This document shows, in pieces, positions 17,031-27,000 of a stretch of 64,000 nucleotides of DNA. The stretch comes from Aurantiacibacter aquimixticola (lineage in GTDB: Bacteria > Pseudomonadota > Alphaproteobacteria > Sphingomonadales > Sphingomonadaceae): assembly GCF_003605475.1 (NCBI RefSeq), contig NZ_RAHX01000001.1, forward strand, positions 2,232,001 through 2,296,000. The letters are read 5' to 3'. The position numbers and the translations under genes were made by a program. Every line of letters starts with the position of its first letter. Position 1 is the first letter of the stretch. The notes beneath the pieces were generated by a model. That model saw only the letters and a list, made by a program, of their open reading frames with translations, did no database searches and was not told the DNA's origin.

Positions 17031-18608
17031 GTGACCAGACTTTCCCGTTCGTTCATCCTTGGCAGTTTCATTCTCGCACTCGCCGCCTGCGGGCCGGAGG
17101 AAATCGCGTCCCCCGGCACGGGCGGCAATGTCATCATCAACAATCCTCCGGCCACGCCGACCCCGACGCCGACGAGCGGCGATACGGGCGTCACGCCCGC
17201 CATTGGCTGCCCGACCATCGCCGATGCGCAGGGCCTGACCGATGAAGGCACGATCAGCGGGCCGGAAGGCGAATGGCGCGTCTGCGCGACCCCGCTGCGC
17301 TTCAACACTTCGTCCACCCTGCCGCAGATCGAAGGCCTGCTCTATCGTCTGCCGGGCCAGGTGAATGTCGGGACCGATGGCGGACCCGCCGCCGATGATA
17401 GCGATGGCTTGCCCGACACGAATGTGACGCTCACCATCGAGCCTGGCGTCATCATCTACGCCGCCGGTTCGTCTTTCCTCAACGTGACCCGCGGCAACCG
17501 GATCGATGCCGAGGGCACCGAGGACGAGCCCATCATCTTCACCAGCCGCGACAACATTCTCGGCCTCAACAACAACGATTCTTCCGGCCAGTGGGGCGGC
17601 GTCGTGCTTTCGGGCCGCGCGCCCGTCACCGACTGTTTCGAGCCTGCGGCAAGGCCGGGCAGCGTCGATTGCGAACGCCAGGTCGAAGGCGCTGCGGATC
17701 CGAGCTTCTTCGGCGGCAACGATCCTGACGATGACTCCGGCTCCATGAGCTATGTCCAGCTCCGCTATTCGGGCTTCGTGCTTTCGGGCGATAACGAATT
17801 GCAGGCGCTGACCACGGGCGGCACCGGTCGCGGTACGCAGCTCAGCTACATCCAGACGGTGAATTCCTCGGACGATGGCGTCGAGTTCTTCGGCGGCTTC
17901 GTGAACCTGAAATACCTGATCGTCGCGGGTGCGGAGGACGATTCGATCGACACCGACACCGGCGTGAAGGCGAACATGCAGTTCGTCATCGCGGCGCAGC
18001 GACAGGGCATCGGCGATACTATCATCGAGGCCGATTCCAGCAATGGCCTGGAAGACCAGACCCCCCGCCAGAATACCACGATCGCGAACGCCACTTTCAT
18101 TCAGCGTCGCGATGGCGATCAGGCGGTTCGCATTCGCGGCGGCGCCGATTACGGGCTCTACAACACGCTGATCTGGGATGCGTCGACGGCAGGGACACCG
18201 TGCATCCGTATCGACAATTCGCAGACTGTCCGCGCCGCCAATGCCGGCCTCGACGACGTCGGCCCGCCTCGCTTCAACGCCGTGGCGCTCGATTGCGGTG
18301 CCGATTTCCGAGACGGTAGCGGCGGAATTACCGCGGCCCAGGCCGAGGGAATCTTTGACGGTGGCAGCGGCAACAACAAGAGCTTCACCAACACCCTCGT
18401 GAACGGATATCTGAACGGCGATGGCGAGAACAATTTCGCCGACACCTTCGACGTCGACAGTCTGGGCGACTTCTTCGACGATGCCGACTTTATCGGCGCA
18501 GTCCGCAGCGACAATGACTGGACCGAAGGCTGGACCTGCGACTCCTCGGCAGTGAGCTTCGGCGACAATACCGGCAGCTGCCTCGACATCCCGGTTTTCG
18601 ACGACTGA
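17031..18608 (+). CDS. Beta-helix-type surface lipoprotein paired with a TonB receptor
   Basis: The 525-residue product starts at a GTG with GAGGGG 9 nt upstream. Residues 1-20 form a lipoprotein signal with lipobox LAAC, so it is probably anchored to a membrane through its cysteine. A short Thr/Pro-rich spacer follows, then a body rich in Gly, Asp and Asn with strand-like repeats (NVTLTIEPGVIIYAAGSSFLNV, GQWGGVVLSGRAP, VRIRGGADYGLYNTLIW). This pattern suggests a right-handed parallel beta-helix. No catalytic motif was recognised. It is transcribed towards the receptor at 18721, and the two probably act together in ligand capture. It is very acidic at the C-terminus. Confidence 0.72.
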   Translation: MTRLSRSFILGSFILALAACGPEEIASPGTGGNVIINNPPATPTPTPTSGDTGVTPAIGCPTIADAQGLTDEGTISGPEGEWRVCATPLRFNTSSTLPQIEGLLYRLPGQVNVGTDGGPAADDSDGLPDTNVTLTIEPGVIIYAAGSSFLNVTRGNRIDAEGTEDEPIIFTSRDNILGLNNNDSSGQWGGVVLSGRAPVTDCFEPAARPGSVDCERQVEGAADPSFFGGNDPDDDSGSMSYVQLRYSGFVLSGDNELQALTTGGTGRGTQLSYIQTVNSSDDGVEFFGGFVNLKYLIVAGAEDDSIDTDTGVKANMQFVIAAQRQGIGDTIIEADSSNGLEDQTPRQNTTIANATFIQRRDGDQAVRIRGGADYGLYNTLIWDASTAGTPCIRIDNSQTVRAANAGLDDVGPPRFNAVALDCGADFRDGSGGITAAQAEGIFDGGSGNNKSFTNTLVNGYLNGDGENNFADTFDVDSLGDFFDDADFIGAVRSDNDWTEGWTCDSSAVSFGDNTGSCLDIPVFDD

Positions 18609-18657
18609 GCCGGGAGCGGGGCGCGCAACGCGATGCCCCGCGCCACACAGAATCGCG

Positions 18658-18687
18658 CGGGCGGCAGGCTGGGGCCGCCGCCCGTTT
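18658..18687 (+). terminator. Hairpin between lipoprotein and receptor genes
   Basis: Perfect 8-bp stem CGGGCGGC (18658-18665) with GCCGCCCG (18677-18684), followed by TTT. It could end part of the transcription after the lipoprotein gene, lowering expression of the receptor behind it. Confidence 0.5.
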
Positions 18688-18720
18688 CGCACAATGGATC
18701 GTAGGCGGGATATCGTCCTC

Positions 18721-21465
18721 ATGAACACCACCGGGACCACCACTGGCAGGCAATTGGCGGCGCTGCTGCTTCTCACCACTGCGATGACCATGCCCGGCAT
18801 GGCTGCGGCGCAGGACGCGCCCGCTGCCGGCGGACCGCTCGCACCGACCGAGCAGGATGTGGAGCAGGAACAGGATGCGATAGCGCCCGACGCCGCCGAC
18901 CCTACCGATCCAGAGGATGCGGTAGAGGATCCCGACATCTCGATCCCGGGCGGCGCGATCATCGTGACGGGACGGATCAACCGCGATCCGGTGCAGAACT
19001 CCAGCCAGGTCGTCAGCGTGCTCTCGACCGAGGAAATCGCGCGCACGGGCGAAGGCGATATTGCCGGCGCGCTCGGCCGCGTCACCGGTCTTTCGGTGCA
19101 GGGGCAGGGCTTCGTCTATGTTCGTGGCCTTGGCGACCGCTATTCGCTCGCGCTGCTGAACGGCCTGCCGCTGCCATCGCCGCAGCCGCTGAGCCGCGTG
19201 GTGCCTCTCGACATCTTCCCGACCAATGTCGTCGCCTCCAGCCTTGTGCAGAAGACCTACTCGGCAAACTTTCCTGGCGAATTCGGCGGCGGCGTCATCA
19301 ATCTCACGACCCGCGCCGTGCCCGATGAAAGCTTCGTCACGGTCGGCGGCGGCATCAGCGGCAATACCGAAACGACGTTCCAGCCCGGCCTTTCTTACTA
19401 CGGCTCCGACTATGACTGGTTCGGCTTCGACGATGGTACGCGCGATGCGCCGCCTGCACTGCAGACCTATTTCGACAGCGGCCTTCGCCTCAGCGATATT
19501 CCGCTCGACCCCGACCAGAGTTTCAACGACGCGCCCACCACGCAGGCCGATATCGCCAAGCAGCTGGGCAATCCGAACCTGATCCTGCTGCAGCGCCTGG
19601 GCGACGTGCCCGCCAACTGGTCCGCCAGTATCACGGCCGGCACGTCGACCGACGTTTTCTCCGATGGCCAGCTCGGCGTGGTGTTCACCGGCTCGATCAG
19701 CAACAAATGGCGCACACGCGATATCATTTCGCAATCGGTGCTGGCCGATTTCACACTCGACACCGATTTTCGCGACGTGGTGACGGACAACCGCATCCTC
19801 GCCAACGCCATGCTCGGCATCGGGCTGGAAGTGGGCGATCACCAGTTCCGCTTCACCAACCTCTTCATCCGCGACACGCAGAAGCAGGCGACGCTGTCGG
19901 TCGGCGAGGATTTCCAGGATGACGACAGCATCCAGCAGCAGCAGACCGGCTGGTTCGAACGCCAGCTGATCGACAGCCAGCTAGTGGCTGAGCTCGAATT
20001 CGGCAATCTCGGCGTGGATTTGCGCGGTGGCTATGCCCGCACCGATCGCGAGGCGCCGTTCGAATACACCTTCACCTATGTGCGCGACAATTCGTCGGGC
20101 CGGTTCGGCGACACTTTCATCAACGTGCTGGACCGGCAGACCGGCGATGCCGCGGTGGTGTTCTCCGACTTGACCGAAGAGCTCTGGGCAGGAGGCATCG
20201 ACCTCAGCTATCCGATCTTCGACAGCTTCGTCACCACGGTCGGCTATGCCTATACCGATACCGAGCGTTTCTCCGAGCGGCGCGAGTTTCTCTTCAACGC
20301 GCCCACCAGCTTTCCCGACGGCGTCGGCGCGCTGCGCCCCGACCTGCTGCTGGGCGATGCGATCATCGACTTCTTCGATATCGGCCTGATCGAATCGACG
20401 CAGGCCGATCCCGCCTTCGACGCGGGCCTCGAAATTCATGCCGGCTACGGCAAGATCAATTGGGAGCCGATCGTCGGCGTCGCTCTGGACGCGGGCGTTC
20501 GGTATGAAACCGCGACGCAGACGGTCGATCCGGCGCAGGTCTTCGATACCGTGACCAGCTCGACCGCCTCCACCCTGCTCGAAAACGAGTATTGGCTGCC
20601 TGCCGCGACCATCACCGTCGAGCCGATGGACGATCTCCAGCTGCGCGCCGCCGCCAGCCGCACCATTGCGCGCCCGCAATTTCGCGAGCTGATTTTCCAG
20701 ACCTATTACGATCCGGAAACGAACCGCCAGTTCAACGGCAACCCTTTCCTGGTCGATAGTGAGCTGACCAATTATGAGATGCGCGCCGAATATTATCTCG
20801 GCGGCGGGGACCGGATTTCGGTCGCGGGCTTCTACAAGGATATCGAAAATCCGATCGAGGCCTTCTCCAGCTTCTCCGACAACGCGCAGCTCACCAGTTT
20901 CGCCAATGCCCCTTCGGCGGAGCTTTACGGCGTCGAGGCCGATCTCGCCTACACGCTCGACCTTATCGGACTGGGCGGCGGTTTCTTCGAGACCAAGGAA
21001 CTCGGCATCTTTGCCAATTACACTTGGACGCAGTCGGAAATCTCGGTGCAGGATGACGACATCACCCGGCTGTTTCCCGGCGGAAACACGCCGGCATCAA
21101 ACCTGTTTGCCGATGGCGTTCCGCTCACGGGCCAGTCGGATCACCTGGCGAATTTGCAGCTGAGCCTGCAGGATATCGACCAGCTGCAGCAATTCACCAT
21201 CCTCGGCTCCTATGCCAGCGAGCGGGTGACCAGCCGCGGCACGGCAGGCCTGCCCGATATCGTCGAGGATCCGGGCCTGCGGATCGATCTCGTGTTTCGG
21301 CAGGGCTTCGACGCTTTCGGCAGTGAGGCGGAGCTCAAGTTGGAAGCGCGCAACATCTTCGGTCAGAACAACGAGGAATACCAGACGAACGGCACGGACC
21401 GGATCGAGATCAACACCTACGATCTCGGCACGACGCTGGGCGCATCCCTCTCGATTACCTTTTGA
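18721..21465 (+). CDS. TonB-dependent receptor of the lipoprotein-linked cluster
   Basis: Outer-membrane TonB-dependent transporter of 914 residues with signal peptide (LAALLLLTTAMTMPGMAAAQ), an acidic stretch, a TonB box-like AIIVTGR, and a plug with the family motifs ALGRVTGLSVQGQGFVYVRG (broken at motif ends) and NFPGEFGGGVINLTTR. A long barrel ends in LGASLSITF. The first ATG at 18694 lacks a ribosome-binding site, so the ATG at 18721 is preferred. The ligand is unknown. Pho-box-like sites around the cluster and the PhoB-like regulator behind it suggest a phosphorus source, but that is inference. Confidence 0.9.
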   Translation: MNTTGTTTGRQLAALLLLTTAMTMPGMAAAQDAPAAGGPLAPTEQDVEQEQDAIAPDAADPTDPEDAVEDPDISIPGGAIIVTGRINRDPVQNSSQVVSVLSTEEIARTGEGDIAGALGRVTGLSVQGQGFVYVRGLGDRYSLALLNGLPLPSPQPLSRVVPLDIFPTNVVASSLVQKTYSANFPGEFGGGVINLTTRAVPDESFVTVGGGISGNTETTFQPGLSYYGSDYDWFGFDDGTRDAPPALQTYFDSGLRLSDIPLDPDQSFNDAPTTQADIAKQLGNPNLILLQRLGDVPANWSASITAGTSTDVFSDGQLGVVFTGSISNKWRTRDIISQSVLADFTLDTDFRDVVTDNRILANAMLGIGLEVGDHQFRFTNLFIRDTQKQATLSVGEDFQDDDSIQQQQTGWFERQLIDSQLVAELEFGNLGVDLRGGYARTDREAPFEYTFTYVRDNSSGRFGDTFINVLDRQTGDAAVVFSDLTEELWAGGIDLSYPIFDSFVTTVGYAYTDTERFSERREFLFNAPTSFPDGVGALRPDLLLGDAIIDFFDIGLIESTQADPAFDAGLEIHAGYGKINWEPIVGVALDAGVRYETATQTVDPAQVFDTVTSSTASTLLENEYWLPAATITVEPMDDLQLRAAASRTIARPQFRELIFQTYYDPETNRQFNGNPFLVDSELTNYEMRAEYYLGGGDRISVAGFYKDIENPIEAFSSFSDNAQLTSFANAPSAELYGVEADLAYTLDLIGLGGGFFETKELGIFANYTWTQSEISVQDDDITRLFPGGNTPASNLFADGVPLTGQSDHLANLQLSLQDIDQLQQFTILGSYASERVTSRGTAGLPDIVEDPGLRIDLVFRQGFDAFGSEAELKLEARNIFGQNNEEYQTNGTDRIEINTYDLGTTLGASLSITF

Positions 21466-21489
21466 ACGTATTCAAGACTTCGTAAGAGG

Positions 21490-21515
21490 CGGCCCCTGTC
21501 GAAAGGCGGGGGCCG
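21490..21515. terminator. Hairpin between convergent receptor and regulator genes
   Basis: Perfect 7-bp inverted repeat CGGCCCC (21490-21496) / GGGGCCG (21509-21515) with a 12-nt loop, in the 66-bp gap between two convergent stop codons. There is no clear T-run; it probably works in both directions. Confidence 0.5.
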
Positions 21516-21531
21516 TTCCGTGCGGGAGGCT

Positions 21532-22206
21532 CTACGGCGTGTCGAGCACGTAGCCCTTGCCGTGGACGGTGCGCAGCAATTCATGCGCGCCCACATCGCG
21601 CAGGCCTGCGCGCAATCGTTTGATCCAGACATCGACGGTGCGCAGATATTCGGGATCACCCGCCTTGCCGAGCGCCGCGATCAGTTCTTCGCGCGAGAAG
21701 ATGCGATTTGGATTTTCCGCCAGGAAGCGCAGCACGCGAAATTCGTTCGGGCGCAGCACGATCCGCTCGCCATTCCAGCGCGCCTGTTCGCTGCCGATAT
21801 TGACGGTCAGATCGCCGAGGGAAAGCTGCCTCTCGCCCGCCGCATCGCGGTCCACGCCGAACTGCGCCAGCACCCTGTCCAGCATAGCCTGCCGATCGAG
21901 CGGGCCGACCGCGTAATCGTCCGCCCCTGCGGCAAGAGCGCGGCGGCGATCTTCGGCATCGTCGCTATCGAGCATTATGGTGATGTGCGCGTGCTTCATC
22001 CGCTCGTCCGCGCGTAGGCGGCGGGTCAATTCCAGGCCGGAGCAATCGTCCAACAGCCAGTCTACGAATGCGCGCGGGGAGCCTTCCACCAATTGCACGG
22101 GGCCTTCGCAGGTCAGCTGCCCGAAGACGAAAGTGGTATCGCCATGCACGAACGGCTCTGACCGGGCGCCCCCGATATCGGTCGTGAAGATGCTGACGCG
22201 CTGCAT
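21532..22206 (-). CDS. PhoB/OmpR-type winged-helix regulator with degenerate receiver
   Basis: Predicted DNA-binding regulator of 224 residues. The C-terminal half is a clear OmpR/PhoB winged helix (LRPNEFRVLRFLAENPNRIF, SREELIAAL, TVDVWIKRLR, TVHGKGYVL). The N-terminal half aligns with a receiver: VDWLLDDCSGLELTRRLR keeps Asp49 at the phospho-acceptor place. The usual N-terminal acidic pair is reduced (TTD), the MLT threonine is Asp (MLDS), and the KPF lysine is Gly-Pro-Leu (AVGPL). Normal phosphorelay switching is therefore doubtful. The frame continues upstream, but MQRVSIF at 22206 gives a complete domain. It has a Pho-box-like site upstream and faces the receptor gene convergently. Confidence 0.85.
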   Translation of the reverse strand: MQRVSIFTTDIGGARSEPFVHGDTTFVFGQLTCEGPVQLVEGSPRAFVDWLLDDCSGLELTRRLRADERMKHAHITIMLDSDDAEDRRRALAAGADDYAVGPLDRQAMLDRVLAQFGVDRDAAGERQLSLGDLTVNIGSEQARWNGERIVLRPNEFRVLRFLAENPNRIFSREELIAALGKAGDPEYLRTVDVWIKRLRAGLRDVGAHELLRTVHGKGYVLDTP

Positions 22207-22252
22207 TGTCCCGGAAGCCCTGTTGTCCCGGGACGATTGGTGCCGTGCGAAT

Positions 22253-22270
22253 TTGACTGCGGTGTGACAG
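22253..22270 (-). promoter_or_regulatory. Pho-box-like direct repeat upstream of the PhoB-like regulator
   Basis: On the minus strand CTGTCAC (22264-22270) and CAGTCAA (22253-22259) lie exactly 11 bp apart, 47 bp before the regulator ATG. The same stretch overlaps an inverted repeat GCGGTG/CACCGC (22259-22264, 22274-22279). It may be an autoregulatory site; this is an inference from motif and position. Confidence 0.4.
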
Positions 22271-22303
22271 TCGCACCGCTTTTCTGCGGCGAAACCAATT
22301 CCT

Positions 22304-23812
22304 TCAGGCGGGCTGCATCGGGCAGTAGCGCGCCAGATATTCGCCGTGGCCCGGCATGTGCTGCACCATGAAGCGGATCGATTTCTCGATCTCGTCGAAT
22401 TCCTTGCGGGTTTCCGCCTGATCGAGCGTAGCGGCCATTGCATTGTGACCGTTCATGGCAATGCCCTGGCCCATCATCACCGCCGCCCAGCTGGTCTCCG
22501 TGAACAGCTCGTCATCCTCGCGGAAGATCTGACCGTTGGCCTTGAATAGCTCGATCTTCTCGGTGAGGCTGTCCGGCACACTCATCGTGCGGCAGTAATT
22601 CCAGAATTCGGAATCGTCGCGCGTGGTGGCGCTGTAATGCAGGATCAGGAAATCGCGGATGCGCTCATATTCCTTTGCGGTCAGCCGATTGAAACTTGCG
22701 GCCTGTGCTTCGGTCACCCCGTCGAGCGAGAGCAGCGCGATCAGCTTGTTGATGCCGGTGTTGATCAGGTGGATGGACGTGCTTTCCAGCGGTTCCATGA
22801 AGCCCGCGGCGAGGCCGAGCGAGACCACGTTCTTGTTCCAGAACTTCTTCCGCCGCCCGGTCACGAAACGCAGGTGATTGGGATCGGCCGTCGGCTTGCC
22901 TGCCATGTGCCTGATCAGGATATCGGTCGCCTCGTCAGCGTCCATGAAGCTGTCGCAATAGACGTGGCCATTGCCATTGCGATGCTGAAGCGGGACCTGC
23001 CATTGCCAGCCCGCCGAATGCGCGGTGGCGCGGGTGAAGGGCGGGGGTGGGCTGCCATCGTCGCGATTGCAGGGCATGGCGACGGCGCGATTGCAGGGCA
23101 GCCAGTGCGTCCATTCCTCGTAACCGGTTTCCAGCGCCTGCTCGATCAGCAATCCGCGGAAACCGGAGCAATCGACGAACAGGTCGCCCGCGATCTCCTG
23201 CCCGCTCTCCAGCGTGATCGAAGCGACGTGGCCGCTCTCGCCGTCGAGCCGGACATCGTCGACGCGGCCTTCCTGCCGGACCACGCCGCGCTTTTCGGCA
23301 TAGCGTCGCAGAAAGCCCGCATAGGCTGTCGCATTGATATGATACGCGTAATTGATCGGCGGCAGGTCGTCGCGGCGCATGTCGTCGGTCTTGGCGAATT
23401 TACCGAAATAGGCGGCCATCGTTTCGGGATTGAAGACCTGGATCGGGCGATTGTCACCCTGGCTCTTCTGGTGATGCCAGATGTGGTGAAATGTCAGCCC
23501 GCCGATCTCGTAGCCGTAATTGCCAAAGGGGTGGATGTAGCTGTCGCCGAGCTTCCCCCAGTTCTCGAACTGGATGCCGAGCTTGAAGCTGCCCTGCACG
23601 GCGGAGAGCATTTCCGCCTCGTCGATTTCGAGCAGGCGCTGGAAATCGACGAATGGCGGGATGGTCGCTTCGCCGACGCCGACCGTGCCGATAGCCTCGC
23701 TTTCGACCAGCGTGATGGCGACATGCCGCGCCTTGGACAGGCCGGACAGCGCCGCTGCCGCCATCCATCCGGCGGTGCCGCCGCCGACGATCACGATCTT
23801 CTCGATTGCCAT
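22304..23812 (-). CDS. Flavin-dependent (tryptophan-type) halogenase family protein
   Basis: The family uses FADH2, O2 and halide to make HOCl/HOBr, which a lysine guides to an aromatic substrate. The 502-residue protein keeps the FAD motif GGGTAGW (residues 10-16), the catalytic lysine in GSFKLGI (Lys77, equivalent to PrnA Lys79), the glutamate in EPLEST (Glu343, like PrnA Glu346), and a WxWxIP variant WQWQVP (269-274). It is probably enzymatically competent. A reduced flavin must come from a separate reductase, not seen here. It is divergent from a large receptor in a glucan locus, an arrangement frequent in sphingomonads and xanthomonads. Its natural substrate is unknown and need not be free tryptophan. 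Confidence 0.92.
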   Translation of the reverse strand: MAIEKIVIVGGGTAGWMAAAALSGLSKARHVAITLVESEAIGTVGVGEATIPPFVDFQRLLEIDEAEMLSAVQGSFKLGIQFENWGKLGDSYIHPFGNYGYEIGGLTFHHIWHHQKSQGDNRPIQVFNPETMAAYFGKFAKTDDMRRDDLPPINYAYHINATAYAGFLRRYAEKRGVVRQEGRVDDVRLDGESGHVASITLESGQEIAGDLFVDCSGFRGLLIEQALETGYEEWTHWLPCNRAVAMPCNRDDGSPPPPFTRATAHSAGWQWQVPLQHRNGNGHVYCDSFMDADEATDILIRHMAGKPTADPNHLRFVTGRRKKFWNKNVVSLGLAAGFMEPLESTSIHLINTGINKLIALLSLDGVTEAQAASFNRLTAKEYERIRDFLILHYSATTRDDSEFWNYCRTMSVPDSLTEKIELFKANGQIFREDDELFTETSWAAVMMGQGIAMNGHNAMAATLDQAETRKEFDEIEKSIRFMVQHMPGHGEYLARYCPMQPA

Positions 23813-23926
23813 AACGCCGCTGTCTCCTCGCTCATTCGTTTACTGGCCATACCGGCTTTCGGGAAGGGTGCGCACCGGACGCGGCGCCGCCATCATTGCA
23901 AAAATGTTACACTGGCGCGCGGGGAA

Positions 23927-23963
23927 TGTGAACGTTCATATTTTTGTCTTGTGAACGCTCACA
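23927..23963. promoter_or_regulatory. Pair of LacI-type operators in the halogenase / receptor divergent region
   Basis: Two palindromes with a central CG: TGTGAACGTTCATA (23927-23940, perfect core TGAACGTTCA) and TGTGAACGCTCACA (23950-23963). Their centres are 23 bp apart, about two helical turns. They lie in the 246-bp region between the divergent halogenase and receptor starts; the LacI protein encoded at 28392 is the obvious candidate ligand. Confidence 0.6.
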
Positions 23964-24058
23964 CCGCTGGTAGGAAACGGGTTCTGGCCTCTTGGGAGAG
24001 GTCGCTTTGTGGTGCCGGTCCGTATCGCGTCAAGTGGCGGATCGAAGGGGAGAATACA

Positions 24059-27000
24059 GTGCGCAAATCCATTTTCACGCCCGCGAATCGGGTCCGCAGC
24101 CTCGCAACCGTGTCCAGCCTGGCGCTGTGCGCGGCGGTTTCGAATGTCGCCATCGCGCAGGACACTATCGAGGAGGAAATGGAGGATCAGGCCGATCCAG
24201 ATCCCACGGATGAGAATGTCATCATCGTCAGCGGCTTCCGCCAGTCGCTGGAAAGCGCACAGGATTTCAAGGAAAACGCCGACACCGTCGTCGACGTGAT
24301 CACCGCCGAAGACATCGGCGCGCTGGCCGACCGTTCCGTCGCCGAGGCGCTGCAGCGCGTCCCGGGCGTGAACATCAGTCGGTTTGCCTCGCCTGACGAT
24401 CCCGACCGCTTCTCGGTCGAAGGGTCCGGCGTCATCATTCGTGGCCTGCCCTTCGTGCGTTCGGAGCTGAACGGCCGCGACATCTTCTCGGCCAATGGCG
24501 GTCGGACACTGTCTTTCAACGATGTCTCGCCCGAGCTGCTGGGGCGTGTCGAGGTCTTCAAGAATACCACTGCCGACATGATCGATGGCGGCATTTCCGG
24601 CACGGTGAACCTGGTCACGCGCAAGCCGCTCGACAATCCGGGTTTCAATCTTGGCGGCACAATCGAGGCGAATATTGGCGATTTGGCCGAAGAATGGTCG
24701 CCAGGTTTCTCCGTCCTTGGATCGAACACCTTCGATACGGGGATCGGCACATTCGGGCTGCAACTGGCTTATGCCCAGCAGGAGCTCGTCACCCGCACGG
24801 ACGCCTCGCAAATTACCGACCCGTGCTACCGCGATGAGGATCTCTTCAGTGGAGGTTGCTTGCGTGCGCGCGATGTTGGTTCCGGCGGCTTCGGCGGGAG
24901 CAATTTCGACGAAACCAATTTCCCGCCCGAGAACAGCGTGGTGGTGCCGAAGGGCGCGGGCGTACGCACGACCGAATTGACCCGTGATCGCAACGCCTAT
25001 TCCGCCGTCGGCCAGTTTGAGAGCCTCGACGGCCGGTTCCTCCTAACCGCCGAATATCTGCGTGCGGATACCGAGGCGACACTAGAGGAATTCGCCATCC
25101 TCGCTCTCGTAAACAATGACGCGTTTTTCCCGGTGCCTCAGGACGGAACGAATTTCACCTTCGAGGACGGCATTTTCCAGAGCGGAACGCTGACGCAGAA
25201 TTCGGGCGGCATTCCCGGCGTCACTGCCGAAACCCTTCGGTTCCAGCAGGAAACCGAAGCGACTACCGAAGACTTCTCGGTCGATGTGTTCATGGAGCTG
25301 ACGGATCGCTTCCGTCTCAACTTTGAAGGCCAGTATATCAATTCCTCGCTCGATGCGGCGGGCGTCATCTTCGCGATGCAGACCTACGCGGACATCTTCA
25401 TCGACAATTCCGGCAAGACGCCCGACATTCGTTTCCTGCAGCCGGGCACGCAAGATTCGCCGAGCAGCTATTTCACCGATCCCGCGCTCACTTATTTCTG
25501 GTTCCATCTCGACAACCAGATCGACAATGAAGGCTCGCTCTATTCGTTGCGCGGCGATGCCGAATACGATATTTCCGATACCGGCTTCATCCGCAAGGCG
25601 CGCTTCGGCGCACGCTGGGCGGAACGCAACCGCGTCACCCGCAACGCCAATTTCAGCAATTGGTCGAACCTTGGCGCACCATGGACGGGTCGCGGCGGGA
25701 ATTGGAATTGCGGCGATCCGCAGGCCTATGGCTGCGGCGGTGCTTATGCTTTCGATTTCCCCGATCAGGCAATCGTGCTCGACCCTTTCGCCGACAATTT
25801 CCAGCGCGGCAATGCCGTCACTCCTATCGGACAGGGCGGCGCCATTTTCTACGGCGGTACCGATAATCTGGTCGAAGCGTATCTGAACGGCTCGCTCGGC
25901 GAGGATCTGCAGGACATCAAGGACTTCACCCTGACGCCCGAAGGTCGCCCGCTGATCGATGGCCGGACGCAGCAACAACCCGACGGCGAAGTCGCACCGT
26001 GTTCACCGTTCTGCCCGTCCGAGATCGTGCCGGTGGATGAAACGACGAACGCCGCCTATGCGCGGGTCGATTTCGGCCACGACTTCGCGAACGGCATGGA
26101 ATTCTCCGGCAATATCGGCGTCCGCTATGTCGAAACGAATGTGCGCTCACGCGGACTGGTCGGCTTCATCGCACCCGACTATGTCGACGCGACCGTTCCG
26201 GGGACGAATTTCGGCGGTGATGGTGATGGTGTCGCCGAAGTATCGGATATCGAGAACCGGTGCGACAACGTTCCTGACGGCCAGCAGGCTCCGGGCTATT
26301 GCAGCCTCTCCGACGAACGCCGCGCGGAATTTGTCGCTGGATTGACCGGAGACGTCTTCACTGACTTCTCGGACGAAACCTACGATCACTGGCTCCCCAG
26401 CTTCAACGCGCGCCTCGATCTAGACAATGGGATCGTTCTCCGTACGGCGGTGTCGAAAGGGATTTTCCGGCCGGATCTCGCGGCCTTTCGAACCGGTGGC
26501 TTCGTGTTCGACAACACGAACAACCTTGTGCAGGGCGGGACGCAGGATACCGGCCCACTATTCGGCCTGTTTACCGGCAATCGCAGTCTGCGACCGGTCG
26601 AAAGTTGGAATTACGATCTTTCAGCCGAGTGGTACTTCGACGATGTCGGCTCTCTGACAGCCGCGTTCTTCGCGAAGGATATTTCCAATCAAGAGATTTC
26701 CGGCGCGTCGGTGCAGGAGCTCACTAGTCCTGAAGGGACATCGATCGATGTCATTATCAACGGCCCGGTCAACTCCGACAGCAGCACGCTATACGGTGTG
26801 GAAGTGGCATATCAGGACACCTTCGAGTTCCTGCCCGGCCCACTTTCCGGCCTCGGAACGCAGCTGACATACACCTATGTCGATGCGGGCGCGTTCAATA
26901 ACAACGATATCGGGGCGGAACGCAGTCCGTTCGCGCAGAACCTGCCGCTGACCGGCATTTCGAAGCACACGTACAACGCTGTCCTGTTCTACGAGATGTA

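Noticed and set aside
17007..19085. 692-codon open frame on the minus strand opposite the lipoprotein and receptor genes
   Set aside because: It is antisense to two well-supported genes with signal peptides and has no recognisable domain; GC-rich third positions keep such frames open.
22637..24058. N-terminal extension of the glucan receptor by 474 codons
   Set aside because: The extension is antisense to the halogenase, and the signal peptide with a ribosome-binding site begins at 24059.
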